Assembly (NCBI GenBank): GCA_940671915.1
Contig: CALNVZ010003434.1
Span: forward strand, 43,919,700-43,983,699
Length of the DNA: 64,000 bases
DNA from: Paracentrotus lividus
Lineage: Eukaryota; Echinodermata; Echinoidea; Camarodonta; Echinidae
Reading direction: 5' to 3'
Position 1 is the first letter of the stretch, and every line of letters begins with the position of its first letter. The translations under genes and the position numbers were made by a program. The notes under the pieces are model-generated. The model was not told the DNA's origin. It ran no database searches and was given only the letters and a program-made list of their open reading frames with translations. Of the stretch, positions 1 through 12,679 are shown in pieces.

Positions 1-612
1 CAGCTGTTGTGGAGAGCAATGCTCCGCATGATTAATATGAATTTAAACATTTTAATTTTTATTTACTTTAAAATCTTGACCCTGTCAATTAGTCAATTTT
101 CTCAAGAAATTTGAACTGAGGGAACCAGATACATGAGCCATACGATATTACATGTACCATGTATTCCAATGTATTCTTGTTAATTATAGCCAAATCCATG
201 TAAAATATCAATTGTGTTGAAAAAAAGTTTTTGGATTTAGATTAATTTGATCATAAATATGATAGTTTGCAAGTTTTGAATAAAGTTCCTTTGTTTTTAC
301 AATTATATTTTTCCTTTCTAACATTGTACTGTTGTAATGTGATTCAGATGTAGTAGAGATGGATTTAAATTGTGTATTTTATATGCAACATATTGCCTTC
401 TTTTTCTTGTCCAAAAACGCCCCTCCCCTTGTAAAAATATACATTTCTAAAGCGTTAAAGAGTGGCACACCATTTGCTTTGCCGACAATTGCTTCACCGT
501 CACGGTCAATATGAGCCTTCTGATACAGCTCTCTTGATGCAAGAAACAAAAAACAATTGTTTGAAAAGATTATCTGTGATTGAATGGCAGCTTGTGATTC
601 TAGCAGGAAGCA
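1..612. other. no gene seen
   Basis: AT-rich sequence without a convincing open frame or repeat. An AATAAA-like hexamer lies near 280, so this could be the 3' untranslated end of a gene lying to the left, but nothing else supports that. Confidence 0.4.
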
Positions 613-624
613 TTGTTCTTCTTT

Positions 625-915
625 TCAGGTCATTACATCATCACATTACACCAGTCCAGTGTTGGACACATGACTTTGCTCTGGGGTAACCCCTTCCAGG
701 TCTTCAAGGGTACATGGTTTGATATGCGCTCTGGGGTAACCCCTTCCAGGTCTTCAAGGGTACATGGTTTGATTGGATGCATACCAACAGGTATTCCATG
801 GTCTGCTCTTCCCCACACTCACACAGTTTGTCCATCCTCGTTGTATCCCCAATTTTCCGTAAGGTCCTTGCAGCGTCACTTGTCTGTCCTAAGACGGTTC
901 AGGCAGGACCAAGGG
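625..915 (-). pseudogene. LINE ORF2 C-terminal fragment
   Basis: Read on the minus strand, two frames together show the C-terminal tail typical of jockey/CR1/I-type LINE polymerases: an LNRLRT block, then a WGYNEDG stretch, then a zinc-knuckle-like CECGEEQTMEYLL motif, then CTLEDLEGVTPE. The reading frame changes at least once between LNRLRT and CECGE, and a stop interrupts it. No reverse transcriptase palm or endonuclease precedes it, so this is a short dead remnant, typical of 5'-truncated LINE copies. The segment coding the CTLEDLEGVTP motif is duplicated in tandem (see 678-773). What is seen are the motifs; the family assignment follows from known LINE C-termini. Confidence 0.6.
678..773. 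repeat. 50-bp tandem duplication
   Basis: Two copies of a 46-bp block beginning GCTCTGGGGTAACCCC start at 678 and 728, essentially identical. The duplication lies inside the LINE remnant. Confidence 0.85.
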
Positions 916-1394
916 AAAGCCTTGTGATAAGGATACATTAGTCTCTTACACTGATCAAATCACCAACCAGCCCTGGATTAGCTGGTTTACCTAACCATAA
1001 ACCTGGTATAAAACCCATATTGTAACCCTTACCCAAGATGAAATGGATGAATAAAATTAAGAGCCATTGTTGCCAAAGTACATGTAGATGTCACACCTAG
1101 AGATAACTTCAACCTGTTTTGTCTGTTTTCTAGATTAAAGTAAATTTAAAAAAAGAAATGAATTGTGAAGTAAGAGTATTCATGTAACATGGCCAAGCCT
1201 GATCCAGTACAGAACATGCACACATGAATCTGAGTACTGGAGTAATGATGTATGTGCTTGCTCCTTTCAAAGGGGTATACATTGTAATTTTGTAAGCAAA
1301 ATAAAAAATTCTAAACAACTTTGTACCACTTGTTTCTTGACATTGTTTAAATTGTATTGGTGTGGACAGAACAACCTTTGTAGTTCATTCATTG
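916..1394. other. no gene seen
   Basis: AT-rich sequence with AATAAA hexamers near 1051 and 1300 but no coding frame that can be supported. Confidence 0.4.
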
Positions 1395-1648
1395 CAGTCC
1401 ACTCCCACAATCATGAGTTACTGTATAAGTGGTTATTTTTGCAGTGACTTTATTTTCGCGAATTTTGCGAGTCGGTCATCGCGAAAATTTCCACATTAGT
1501 ACAAGGCTATTTATAGTAATGAAGTCATCACCAAAATCGCGAAATTTTGCTCTCGCGAATTTCCCCAGCTAGTCCAAAATCGCGAAAATATTGGCTTATA
1601 CAGTATTTGGTTTGTTCATGATCACCTCGTAACAATGGGAGTGGACTG
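1395..1648. mobile_element. Small TIR element with pogo/Tigger-like ends
   Basis: The left end reads CAGTCCACTCCCACAATCAT and the right end, reverse-complemented, reads CAGTCCACTCCCATTGTTAC. The interior is itself an imperfect inverted repeat: TTTTCGCGAATTTT on one side, AATTCGCGA and AAAATCGCGAAAATA on the other. There is no coding capacity, so it is a non-autonomous (MITE-type) copy. The same end sequence recurs at 31,111-31,782 and as a lone end at 40,956-40,976. Similarity of the CAGT...TTATAA end to pogo/Tigger termini is known for those families; the assignment here is inference. Confidence 0.7.
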
Positions 1649-1738
1649 TATGATCATCAATTTGTGCATTTCATAATACATGCGCTACTAACGTAAATTA
1701 TTAGAAAATACCTAATTTTCCTTGTAGGTCGATGACTT

Positions 1739-1829
1739 CGAGTAAGAATATAGCACACACTTTGAGTAAGAATATAGCACACACTTTGAGTAAGAATATA
1801 GCACACACTTTGAGTAAGAATATAGCACA
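1739..1829 (+). repeat. 24-bp minisatellite, left part
   Basis: Almost four copies of a 24-bp unit containing TAGCACACACTTTGAG and TAAGAATA, running into the N gap. The same unit and orientation form the array at 19,859-20,236. Confidence 0.95.
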
Positions 1830-1854
1830 NNNNNNNNNNNNNNNNNNNNNNNNN
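1830..1854. other. assembly gap, 25 N
   Basis: Exactly 25 N. The gap falls inside the minisatellite array. A short fixed-size N run is what gap-filling software leaves when two extended ends could not be joined. Confidence 0.95.
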
Positions 1855-2860
1855 AACTCTCTCAAGGTTTATATCTACTCAAAGTGTTGCTATATTCACT
1901 CAAAGTGTTGATTATTCTTACTCAAGTGTTGTATATTTAGCTCAAAGTTGGGCTATTCTTAATCAAGTGTTGGTGCTTATTTTTACAAAGTGTGTGCTAT
2001 ATTCTTAGCTCAAAGTGTGTGCTATATTCTTACTTAAAGTGCGTGCTATACTTTCTCAGTTTGTGCTATATGTCTTACTAAGTGGTGTGCTTTTCTTATG
2101 GTGTGTGCTAATATTCTAAGCTCAAACGTCGTGTGCTATATCTTCTCAAAGTGTGGTGCTATATTCTTACTAAAGTGTGTGCTATTAATCCTTTCAAGTG
2201 GTGTGCATATTCTACTCAAGTGTGTGCTATATTTCTTACTCAGTGTGTGCATATTCTTACTTCCAAAGTGTGTGCTATGATTTTACTCAAGTGTGTGCTA
2301 TATTCTGTACTCAATGTTGCTATTTTTACTCATAATGTGTGTGCTATATTCTTACTCAAAGTGTTGCTAATTCCTTACCTCGAAGTCATCTGACCTACAA
2401 GGATAGGTATTTTCTAATAATTTACTTAGTGCGCATTATTATCAAATGCCAAATTGATGATCATAAGTCCACTCCCTTGTTAGTGTATGAAAACCATTAC
2501 TGTGTGCCCTTTTTGCGATTTTGACTAGCTGGGGAATTCGCGAGAGGCAAATTCGCGATTTTGGTGATGATTCATTACATAAACTAGCCTCTGTACTACT
2601 CGTGCGAAATTTTCGCGATGACCGCACTCCTCGCTAAAATTCGGCGATAGAAGTTTACACAATTGCCTCATTTCACTTCTACAAATTTTCACTTTGTGTG
2701 CTAATAGTGTTTGACTGGAGTGGTGTAAATAGGCATAGTTATGCAGGATGCAGACGACTTAGGGAGTCAGACCACAATGAACTCTTCCGGGTCATAGGCG
2801 TATAACACATAGTTTATCACAGAGTGCATTGGGTGGGGGAGTGGACTGGCGCTTATATGT
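1855..2860 (-). repeat. noisy reverse-complement copy of 1395-1829
   Basis: From 1855 to about 2390 the 24-bp minisatellite appears in the opposite orientation, with an insertion, deletion or substitution in nearly every unit. From 2390 to 2640 the sequence is a degraded reverse complement of 1450-1745: GACCTACAAGGA, TTTTCTAATAATTTAC, GATTTTGGTGATGA and GCGAAATTTTCGCGATGACC all match in order. After a stretch that does not match, GGGGGAGTGGACTGG at 2834-2848 corresponds to the left TIR of the 1395 element. The error pattern is mostly single-base indels, which points to raw long-read sequence rather than evolutionary divergence. Confidence 0.85.
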
Positions 2861-5800
2861 CCTTAGGACCAATATAGGGCTTCGCCAGAAATGCATTTTC
2901 ATATAAAGAGGTGTTTTTTTATTTGGATCGCGCCTGCTGGTGGAATTTTCCCTGATTATCGTTGGGCGTTTTATATAACCATTTGTCAAGGTATGTAAGA
3001 ATACAATGTGTTAATGGGGTAAGAGATTGTTGAAATGCTCTATTGTATTATGTTTTCAAAGTGAATTAATTAATTCTATCTAATTTATCCCATATTCTTT
3101 ATTACAGACATGACTTATTATATTTTAATTAGTTTATTTATTTCACCAGATTCAATTAATCATTTTATGGGGAATTGATAATTGAAATTATTTGTGGGTG
3201 TTAATTTAACTGAATGTATGTTAAGTTTCTTACGACGTCGATTGTCTTCATTTAGAATCAATTTTTAGTTTTTAATGTATTTACTGTATTATTATCCTTG
3301 TTCACGTTAAATCGTGTTTTGGAATCTATGCTAAACGACAGAGGCTTGGGTAAGAGCCAATTGCTTCGTTGACTGAATGCTCACTCAGATTGACCACGTA
3401 GTAGGCATGATTTATTACGATTTTTCTAAGATCAGTGGCGTCCGGTAAGGCTCTCACAAAGGTGTGAACAAGATTTTTGAGGGAGGCATTTGCTTCCTTG
3501 CATTTAGGTAGACATTGTCCAAGTCCAACTTTGGTCCGTTTCCCAATCTTTTGGGTGTCCTAGCCATTTGGGGACCCTTACACACTCAATGGGATCTGTT
3601 ACGATGAATAGAGAGGCACTCGACCATTAATGGGTAATATGACCACAACTGCAACATGCATTTAATACCAGTCATTATGTTATTACTCGAATATGATGAT
3701 ACTGACAATCTGATTTTCGGTTCAGAGCTGTGTATATAGTACATAGGGTATTTTTAACCTGGGGTGTTAGTAATGGCACTACTGTAACAGTTTGTTTTGA
3801 ATTTTGAGGTTTTGGTTTTGAAATTCAGATTAATATTATTGTATACGCGCCTTTTGGTATAAGAATAATCTAAAACAGACATTTACAGGTACGTTATAAT
3901 CCTTTAGTCATGGGAAACAAGTCCGTGACCTTATATGGAATTAAGAAATGGGGCTTCAGACTTGCGCTATTTGTTTTGCACAGGCTTGGGTATTAATGTC
4001 AGACAGACAAGTAGTTTACTCTATTATTACTAACCCTGTTTGTCATCACTCTATTAACTACATATTTTTGGTAGGCGCAAACATCATGGTTGCGTTTTCT
4101 GTTACTGTTTTCATTTATACATTTATGCATTGTCGCTCTCTGAATAACGACCTCAGATTGTTTTATTTGTTTTGTTTCAGTCTGTCTTTACAAGATGTAT
4201 TTTTCCCTGCAAAGAGCAGACACTGTCAGTTTAGAATGTATGACAGCATAAGCTGAGGGAACCCTGAAAGCTGCAATCAGAGTGTGGCAGAAAGACTTAC
4301 AGGTTAAGATGCGGTGGTAAGGCACACATTTGGTCGCTTTTAGCTCTGTCTGAAGGGCGGTTTATGAAAATATAATCATTTTTAAATACTGGGGGTTATT
4401 TGGTGATATATTATACTCTATGTAGTATGTTGGATTTTTCCTTATTTTTTTGTGGTTTGATATGTATGGTAATCAGGTTGCCAAATTATCTGCTTTTTAG
4501 TGAGTCTGTTTTAGGTTGCTTTTTAGGATATCATTTATATGGTGCTTACTGGATTATTGAAAGAATTAATCGAAATCGAATGTGATTGTCATTTCTTCCT
4601 CAAGACTTTCTTATTCTGATAATTGAGTAGTTCCATTTATTGTCCGTTTGACACAGAGGATACATTTTATTTGGGGTAGGTTTATTTTATAATTGTATAG
4701 GTTCTTACTTTTTTATCTTATTTTCACAACGTCGCGCACACAAGTAACCCATTTTAGTCGTGCTTCCATGATTTTAGATTATGTCAGTCTCTTTGCGCTT
4801 TGTTTGGCTCTGCGAGCATGTTGTGTATTCACATAAAATTTGGTTATGTTTACCTCTGGAAGCGACCGTGTAAGTCACCATACTACTTTACCCGTCCTGC
4901 GTCGCCAGGAATACTGGCCTCTCCTTAATTCACCGCTTAAGAGGCTTTCATGTGTCTGATTGTTATTATACTTTATAGGGTATTATTTCGTCAGCTCATT
5001 TACCTATTTTGGTGCTGGGGGGCTAGTGAGGAGGGGACGGAGGGGGGGGATAATAATGTGGGCTTTTTACTGGACTCTTTGGGCTTCAACCCTTGGTGGT
5101 CGATAGAGAGTCAGAATTTTGTAGGCATGCCAATTATAGTTGGACAGTGAACAATATTTCGTTGTTGTGTTTTTCCCCCCAAATGCTTAGCCTTACCCTA
5201 ATCCAGATCTGGGGGTTCGGGGATCAATGGCGACCTTTCTACACGATTTCAACATATTTTCTTTCGTGATTCCACTGTCTGCCAATTAGGTGCACGAATT
5301 TTTCTGATCGTATCGCTTTAAGGCAGGCTTTGTTCTTGACCCATTTATTGACGTTTATCAAAGGTTCTCAGCGCATCTTTGTTACGCATTTTGAGGATAG
5401 ATGGTCGGCATTGGCTCGTCACACCGTTAGCGACGCTTGGGAGGCGTTTTTCGACCCAAACATTCTTATCTTCAGTACTAGTAACAGATTATGGTTCTCA
5501 TAAACGTGATTTTTGTGTAATTTAAGTTATGCAGATTGAGTTTTCGGGGTCACGGCTGAAAGGTTCACGGTAAAGATTTAGATCGCATTAGTAATTTCAC
5601 TTTAAATGGCTGGCTGAAATCAAATGTTAATTTTTAGCGCATATATTCTACTATCATAGCTTAATTAATTTATTCCATCTTTACGGTTCTTAAATGTTCT
5701 AGTAATTCATTGCAGTTAATAAACACAAGTGAAAAAACACATGTAGAAAAGGGGGGAAAAATTCGAAAATAAATTTCAAGAGATAATAACTAGAAAAATA

Positions 5801-6299
5801 TCAATAAGGACAAGGGTGGAAAAATCTAATTAAGAATTTACTATTATGACGAGAATTTTGTTATATACTCGTGTACATATATTGTATATGATTTTATGAT
5901 TCAAATTAAAATGTCTATAACTAAAATGCAAAGTAACATGATATTACTATACATTTTCACAAATTAGCATAAGAGGAACAATTGGGATATTTACATGGGG
6001 TTTGGCTATGCATATTATTATTTATCAATTAGAGGCAAAAAGTATTGAATGTCTCTGGATTAGATTGAAATAGCATACATATATTGGAGTGGCTTATAAA
6101 AAATAGTATTTTAATAATTACTCTTTTGATTTCGAGATTTGGAAAGGTTAACTAGTCGGCTATGCTCTAGGGTATGTACATATTTCATGGTTCCATCTGG
6201 AGGACATGGTCGTTACACATGTTCCAATTTTTGCGGCAGATTTAAAGTAAACTGCGAGTCAGATTGAAAGCGATGTTTATCTGTGTTATCATTATTAAT

Positions 6300-6400
6300 C
6301 ATAAGCCGGGAGCGAAGATCGGTGGGTCTCGGGGCATCATGGGGCCCTGGTTGGCCCACTGCCCAAGGTTTCTTGACGCTACCAAAGCACCTTTTCTCAG
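6300..6400 (-). repeat. GC-rich dispersed repeat, noisy copy
   Basis: GGGGCATCATGGGGCCC and neighbouring GATC-rich sequence form a noisy reverse-strand copy of a GC-rich dispersed repeat seen at 18,290-18,350 and, cleaner, at 39,030-39,140. The opposite orientation to 18,290 fits the palindrome. Confidence 0.5.
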
Positions 6401-7389
6401 TAACGTTGAGATTAGGAGTTTGTAAATAGATGTTATTGTTTCGTGGCAATGAACAGGTTGTGGACGTAGGACGCTTAAGCGTGTCGGTGTGCACAATAAG
6501 GCTCAAGGTCAAATCATGAACTTCCATTGATGTGTTAGCAGAGAAGCAGGAGGAGTAGGGGGAAATAAGCGCGTTTGATGCTTTAGTATACGCATAGAGG
6601 ATAGTCGCATGTATGAGACAGAAATTATGGCAAGATACATACTCGATCTAATCCATATGGTCTTAGCCTCAATTCATGTTTCAAAATGTGACTAACATTC
6701 GCCTCGGGAAATGGTAACTACTTCACACCCAAATTTATAGGTATAATACATAGTTTCAGATATAGAATGTATATTAGAAGTAGATGACAACAACTGGTCA
6801 ACTTGTTTGTGTGTAGATCTCATCTTTGAAAAGTAAATTTATTTTATATTGGGATACATTTATTTTAACCTGTTTTCACATTTCAACATCTAAAAGCTGT
6901 GTTTTGCTATGTGGTAAATTATCAAACAGAGAAATTCCTCTTGGTCAAATAGAGTCTTGGTTTTTGGTAAATTTTTGTTGGTTCTATATCTCTTCTTAGA
7001 TGAAAATTGATTGTTGTAGCTGTTGTGTAATCCTGTCTGTTAACTTTATTTGTGTATTGAAAGAGCTTATTACCTGTAGAGCAAATTGTGAGTTTGGAAT
7101 AGTAGAATTCTTTTTATTATACATTATATTATCTGGGCTCGTGATTTACGATTTTCCTTCTTTTTGTCTAGAACTGTCTGCTTCTTTCTTGTTCTTAATG
7201 CTATTTTAATAAGTTATCATCAATGTAGTCATTTTGTAAAATTAAGTATCGTATTTTATCTGTGTGCTAAATTGTATCTATTCCATGAGGATACAAACTG
7301 GTAAGTAAATTGCGTGTTTTTATCCCTATAATTCTGTCTTTTAGTTTCAATACACGTGTTCGTTTAATTGTATGCTCTATTTACTTTAT

Positions 7390-7500
7390 GTGGTTCGATC
7401 ATTTATTATCTAGATTAGAATCAGGGTGAGTGTCTTTCCACGAACGTGGTAGCACCCGACATACAACCCCCGCCAACTCCTCCGGTAAGACAATCAAGGA
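7390..7500. repeat. palindrome outer arm, pairs with 17,400-17,520
   Basis: TCATTTATTATCT, CCACGAACG and the C-rich ACAACCCCCGCCAACTCC here match, in order and with indels, the reverse complement of the partner (GATAAATGGCG, GGGAGGGGGTTGGGGCA). A further weaker pair is 6,300-6,400 with 18,270-18,350. Confidence 0.6.
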
Positions 7501-8539
7501 CTAAGTTAGTTTGACTGAGGGCTAGGGTGGTCTTTTTGATGATCAAGATAGTTGGGATTTCCTTTACTGGTTAGCATATGTTGGCGTCTTCTAACTCGGT
7601 CTACTCATAGGGATATTTGTTTTGAATCAGTGCAATAGATATTGGTCGGGAGATTTTCTCTCTGCGGAGGAGATAGCTAGTTCAGTCAGAGAAAGGCTAC
7701 TTGCGAACAACTTGGCTAGTATGACTTTGTGGAAAATGAGTAACTGGACGTTAGTTGGAATAGGCTAGTTAGACTGTTAGATGGATAGAAACAGGAACAT
7801 GTTTTTCAGAATCTACTTCAGTATGTACTTTTTTAGCTAGGACTTTTGTGTTATTTCAGGTGTCAACTCTGATCTCTGTCACTATTTTTATTCTCTCTTG
7901 AATATTGAGCAGCAGTGTATTACAAATTGATATAGCGATAGACAATTAGGAATTCACTAATTTTGTTCGCTTATAATTTTGTAGATTGGTGCTTTCACAT
8001 AAGAGAAGGGGCAGACGTGTGATTATCTCATTGGCATGATAGCATTCTAAAAATTTTACAATAACTTTCCACTTTGATATGCATTTAAATCCGTAAACTT
8101 TAATGGGTTACTGCAATTTAGTTATGCCACTCTATTTTATAATTTTTCATTAATTTATTTGTGTGTGGAGGTACGTATAATCATATAAGAAATATAGCGA
8201 TATATTTTAAGTCATCAATTTTATCTTAGCATATTTTTTGATGCCTATTGATTTTAAATTATTTTTGTATGGCAAAGTCAATTTGGCTAAGTTAGGAAAA
8301 AAAAATGATATTTAATACATTTTAGAGAAGGATAAATGACGCATAGATTTCATCTTTACTTGTTTTGGGAAAAATTTCTATTCTCTGTATTTGATTGTAG
8401 GAAAATGATAATGTAGTGTACGAAGGACAATCAAATGCGTTAAAGTGGGCTGTCTTAAGCTGTTTTTATTCGTTTGCAAATTTTATTTTAGCAATTTATC
8501 AATAAAAAAAAAAAAACTTGTTATAGGTAATGCATCAAT

Positions 8540-8680
8540 CAATGTGGGTACTCTTAGGGTTAGAAACAAAAATCAACCACTAAGAAATAGGGAGTCATTA
8601 AAGTAGCTCAAAGGTGAGACAAGGAAATGCTGGGGTTTAGGCTCAATGTAAGGTATAATTCTGAAAGCAAAATCTTAAAT
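8540..8680 (+). repeat. palindrome outer arm, pairs with 16,370-16,490
   Basis: AGCTCAAAGGTGAGACA here matches the reverse complement of TGTCTCACCTTTGAGCC in the partner. Flanking AGAAACAAAA, GTCATTAAA and GAAAGCAAAATC also align with their complements in order. The arm is strongly eroded by indels. Confidence 0.75.
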
Positions 8681-11600
8681 CATAACATCATTTTAACAAC
8701 GCATGAATGAAAATGTAGGGGCAGATAGCAACTTAGCTTTCCGAAGTAGTAAACGTGGTCTTTGTCGCGGTCTCTTGGAAATAGGTGAATCCATTATATG
8801 CAATATATTTTCCTTATATGTTTTTTTAGTGGGATTTCGGACCTCAGATACAACTGTCTTGAAGGTTTGTACTGTGGGTAATAGTGATGCATTTTGTACG
8901 GGATCCTTTCTCAAGCACAAAAATGTGAGACTCCATTTCTATACTGTCATTAACTGGCCCTCCGTGCTCGCTATTATGTATGGATTGAAATACTTTACTC
9001 AAACTTTTTGCCTTTCAAGCTAGACAAGTGATTTGGATTATGTTCGAAGAGTTGCTAATAAGATAAAAATAGGATGTGTAAAATATAAATTATGTCAATC
9101 TTCAAAACTGATTTTTCATAATCTCTTTCTATCTCATAGTATCCTCAAAACTTTCTTTGTTGCATTATATTAGTTTTTTATACACACGCTCTTAACTGCA
9201 GTTCTTTTAGCACCTAGACAAAACTAAAAGTCACTTGGGGAGGATCATCTCTCCGGCCTATTGGCGTCAGCTTACTCTGCTCATATAGCAAAGGTTTGTA
9301 CCCAAAATCAATAGAGGGACTACTCTGGGTTCTGTGTTGTGTATAGTTTATAACTATTGTTGACTTAGTATCCGAACTTAGAATAGAGATCACTCTTTAT
9401 TTTGGTTTCATGGTAAGGTTATATTCATATCATGTAATTATGACAGCGAACAATAGTTAGATCTATTTTACCATAATGGTTATGTGTCATGTGATATCCC
9501 GTTTGTTTCTTTTCTTCACGCGGGAATAAAAGCTTTGCTTTATATTTAAGAGCGAGTAGAATTTGGTTCGTGTTTATTTAAAGTAGACATAATCTCAATG
9601 ACAAAGAAACCGGAGACTTAATCTTGGTTTAAACAGCGAAAATTGCCTCGTAAGGCAATTTCATGGGCAATAGCAGTTCGGTTTCGTTCGCAGCATAGAT
9701 CATTTGTTTACAGCATGCCTATTTAATCTGTTGCGTATATACGGTATAGAAATAACTTGGATTATTTTAGGTTTGTGTCCATAGGTCTACATTTCAATGG
9801 GACTTACAGTTCACTATGGATTTACGATCTGAATCAATCAATGAATTTAGATGTGTAGTCGGCTCTATATATGTGGAGTAAATTGTAGAGATAAGTTGTA
9901 AGGTGGATTGGATAATAATGGTCACCTTATTTTGTCTTATTGTAAAGACTTGGAGTCAATTGGATCTTTCGGAGAAGTGTACTTTTAAGTATGACTCATG
10001 TGTGGGGGTAAGGGTAGACCGTTAGACAATCGGGGACGTGAGGAGATAGGAGGTTGAGAGGGGTGATCTTTAGCTCTTGCGCGTCTCGGGAATGACGGAA
10101 AACAATGGCACTACTGAAAAGGAAATGAATTTGCTTTTGGTGAAATAGTTCCTATTTTCAGTCAATAGGCTGTCTCTAATTTTCAAGAGGAGAAGTTTCT
10201 TGCCGATAACATGTCTCTACTGCATTGAATAGTCTATTCTGGAAAGGCCTCGGAGAGTAACTATGGCATAGTACCGATCGCCGCGAAAATATTGATCTGT
10301 AGGGCACGCGCAGATTGGAACTTCAACATGACAATTGCAAGACATGCCAAATACTCGATTCGCCATCTCTATCGCAGAGTTTAACTTCCTATCTTAGTCA
10401 GATTGCTGGTGGAGCGGGTGCAAGGATAGCTCATATAATTGTGCAGTAATTATTGTGTTTTTAGATTTTATGAGCTTATCACTATTGTTCACTTTGTAGG
10501 GGTTAGAATGTGAAATGCTTGCAGGTAAATGAAGAATTTAGTGTGAGTAGATGAATTATCTGCTTCCTCTTCTAGCGAGGAATTTTCTTAGTAAGTTAAT
10601 ATTCACAGGAAGGTTGGCACTAGGTACAAGACTATGGTGGCGATTCCTGATTGGAGAATTAAGTGTAGGGTGGGTGTGTGGGAGTTTTGAGGGGATAAGG
10701 ATATTTAAAGATATTATGTAGTAATTTGGACGCTTACTGTGAGGCAAGGCCTAAAGGGATCATTCTTATGAGAGAAAATAAAATGATTTGGAGGAGAGTG
10801 TATGTTATTTTTCTCTTTTATACAACATCAGATATTCGCATTTGGGCACTTCATCCACAGTTTGCCTGATATAGGGGAAGATCTATATGAATTACAATAT
10901 GATCTGGATTTTTGTCTCACTTTTAGGAGATTTGATTGTTGTTGGTGGACCGGTTGGATGAGAGAAAGGATAGGATACGTGGGGACAGATTCAGGTGGAG
11001 TCTTCAGAGGAACAATTTAGGGAATAGTAATGGGTTGTTGTGCCGGTTTAGACTGTTTGAAGTACCTTACAGTCGGGATGGGCGTGCTCACCTTAAACTC
11101 CGAATTTTTGTCAGGTTTTTTTTATTTTAAGATATTTTTGTTATTTACAGTTCATGAGGCGAAGCAGTGAAGGGGGAGGTGAGTGAAAGGTGTTCAGAGA
11201 TAGGGTCTAGTCAGTTGGAATAACGTGGCATAATTAGGACAAGGATTTAGAGATGGTGAAGCTTATCAATACATGGGCGACTGGGATACAAGTTTCAGAC
11301 TTATGGATTTGTAATTTTTTGTTAAAAGGAAGCTCAGATGGAGATACAAAGATAACAATATTGTTGGAAGCTGACACAATGCATGAGAGGACACTAGATA
11401 GCATACCAGTTGAGAGGACAATCGGAATGGAAGGGTGATTTTTGTAACTCACAGTTCACTGTTATGGGAATGGGCCAGAGGTAAGTTAAGACCGAATGTA
11501 TCTATCCACTTTATCGTGACCTTTCTACATCATGGATGGAGGTAGTTTAAGTCTTATTATTGTAAGGCGGTTTTATGGTAAATATTTGTTATAGGTCGCT

Positions 11601-12679
11601 CCTATTCAACATTTTTGTAACATAAATTGCATTATATTCATCTTGAGCGACAGGATGTATTCGAAGGCGGCAGTGACATGTTGTAGTAAATGGTAGGGTA
11701 TGGCTTATAGCAGCATCAGCCAACGTTGGTGTTTTTGGATTGCTCTCATGCGCAACTATAACAACAAAAGAGGAGGATTAAAAATACAGGGATTTATATG
11801 TGTAGTTCCATAGGTACAGAGTGGGTTTCATAAAGGGGGAGATCGGTGGTTGAAAAGGTCCGGATGACTGGCACCTTTTAGGTAAATTTCTTGATTCTTC
11901 ATTCAATCTTTGGATAGGACTTAGAGCTGAAGGTTCGTTTTTCTTAAGGTAAGCTCTAGACCCAAATACATGTAAGTTGCTTTTATAAAGCAGAAAATTG
12001 ATTAAAAAGTTTGAAAAAGATCGGGATAATAATACATGTATGAAGTTTGAATATCTGTCTATATTGTTTTATGATAAATTATTCACTTCTTTGGTTCACG
12101 GTGTTTTCCTCTAAACTTTGGGCCTGATATATGGATGGGATATGTTTTGATCATTATTTTGATAAATGAGAAATCATATGACATTTCACAGAAGTGATAT
12201 TTTTTGAACTTCATTCGGTTTTTAATGAACTGGTTTTTGTCAAATCTATATCCGTGATGATTTAAATCTAATATTTTTTGGAAACGAGTATCTTCCTGGC
12301 CCATTTCTGCAGCGAGACTTGAGTTTACACGATCGTAGTTTGAATGCGAGCTATTGCGCTATGATTGATTCAGTCAGACATAGGATTGCCAATAACTTTG
12401 CGCAAAACTTGCAACAATCAAACTCAGTTTTCGGCTAATATTGTTTTGTTTGTTGGGTTTTTTTTTGGAAATAGCTGATTAGGGTTATTAGACTTTAATA
12501 ATAATTTAATCAATACATTTCAAATCGGGGGAACACTTGCAAATCTATAATTATACATAATAATAGTTTGAGGGATTTATCCAAATAATATACTCGTGTT
12601 CCCGGGTGGATCTACAATCGGCAAGTCAAGCTGTGAAGTTTTTGTGTACAGGTAGGAGATTCTTGTTGGGAAAGGGTGG

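Noticed and set aside
3948..4256. 102-codon hydrophobic frame resembling a small membrane protein
   Set aside because: Isolated in noisy sequence, with no splice signals and low-complexity hydrophobic content expected from AT-rich sequence.
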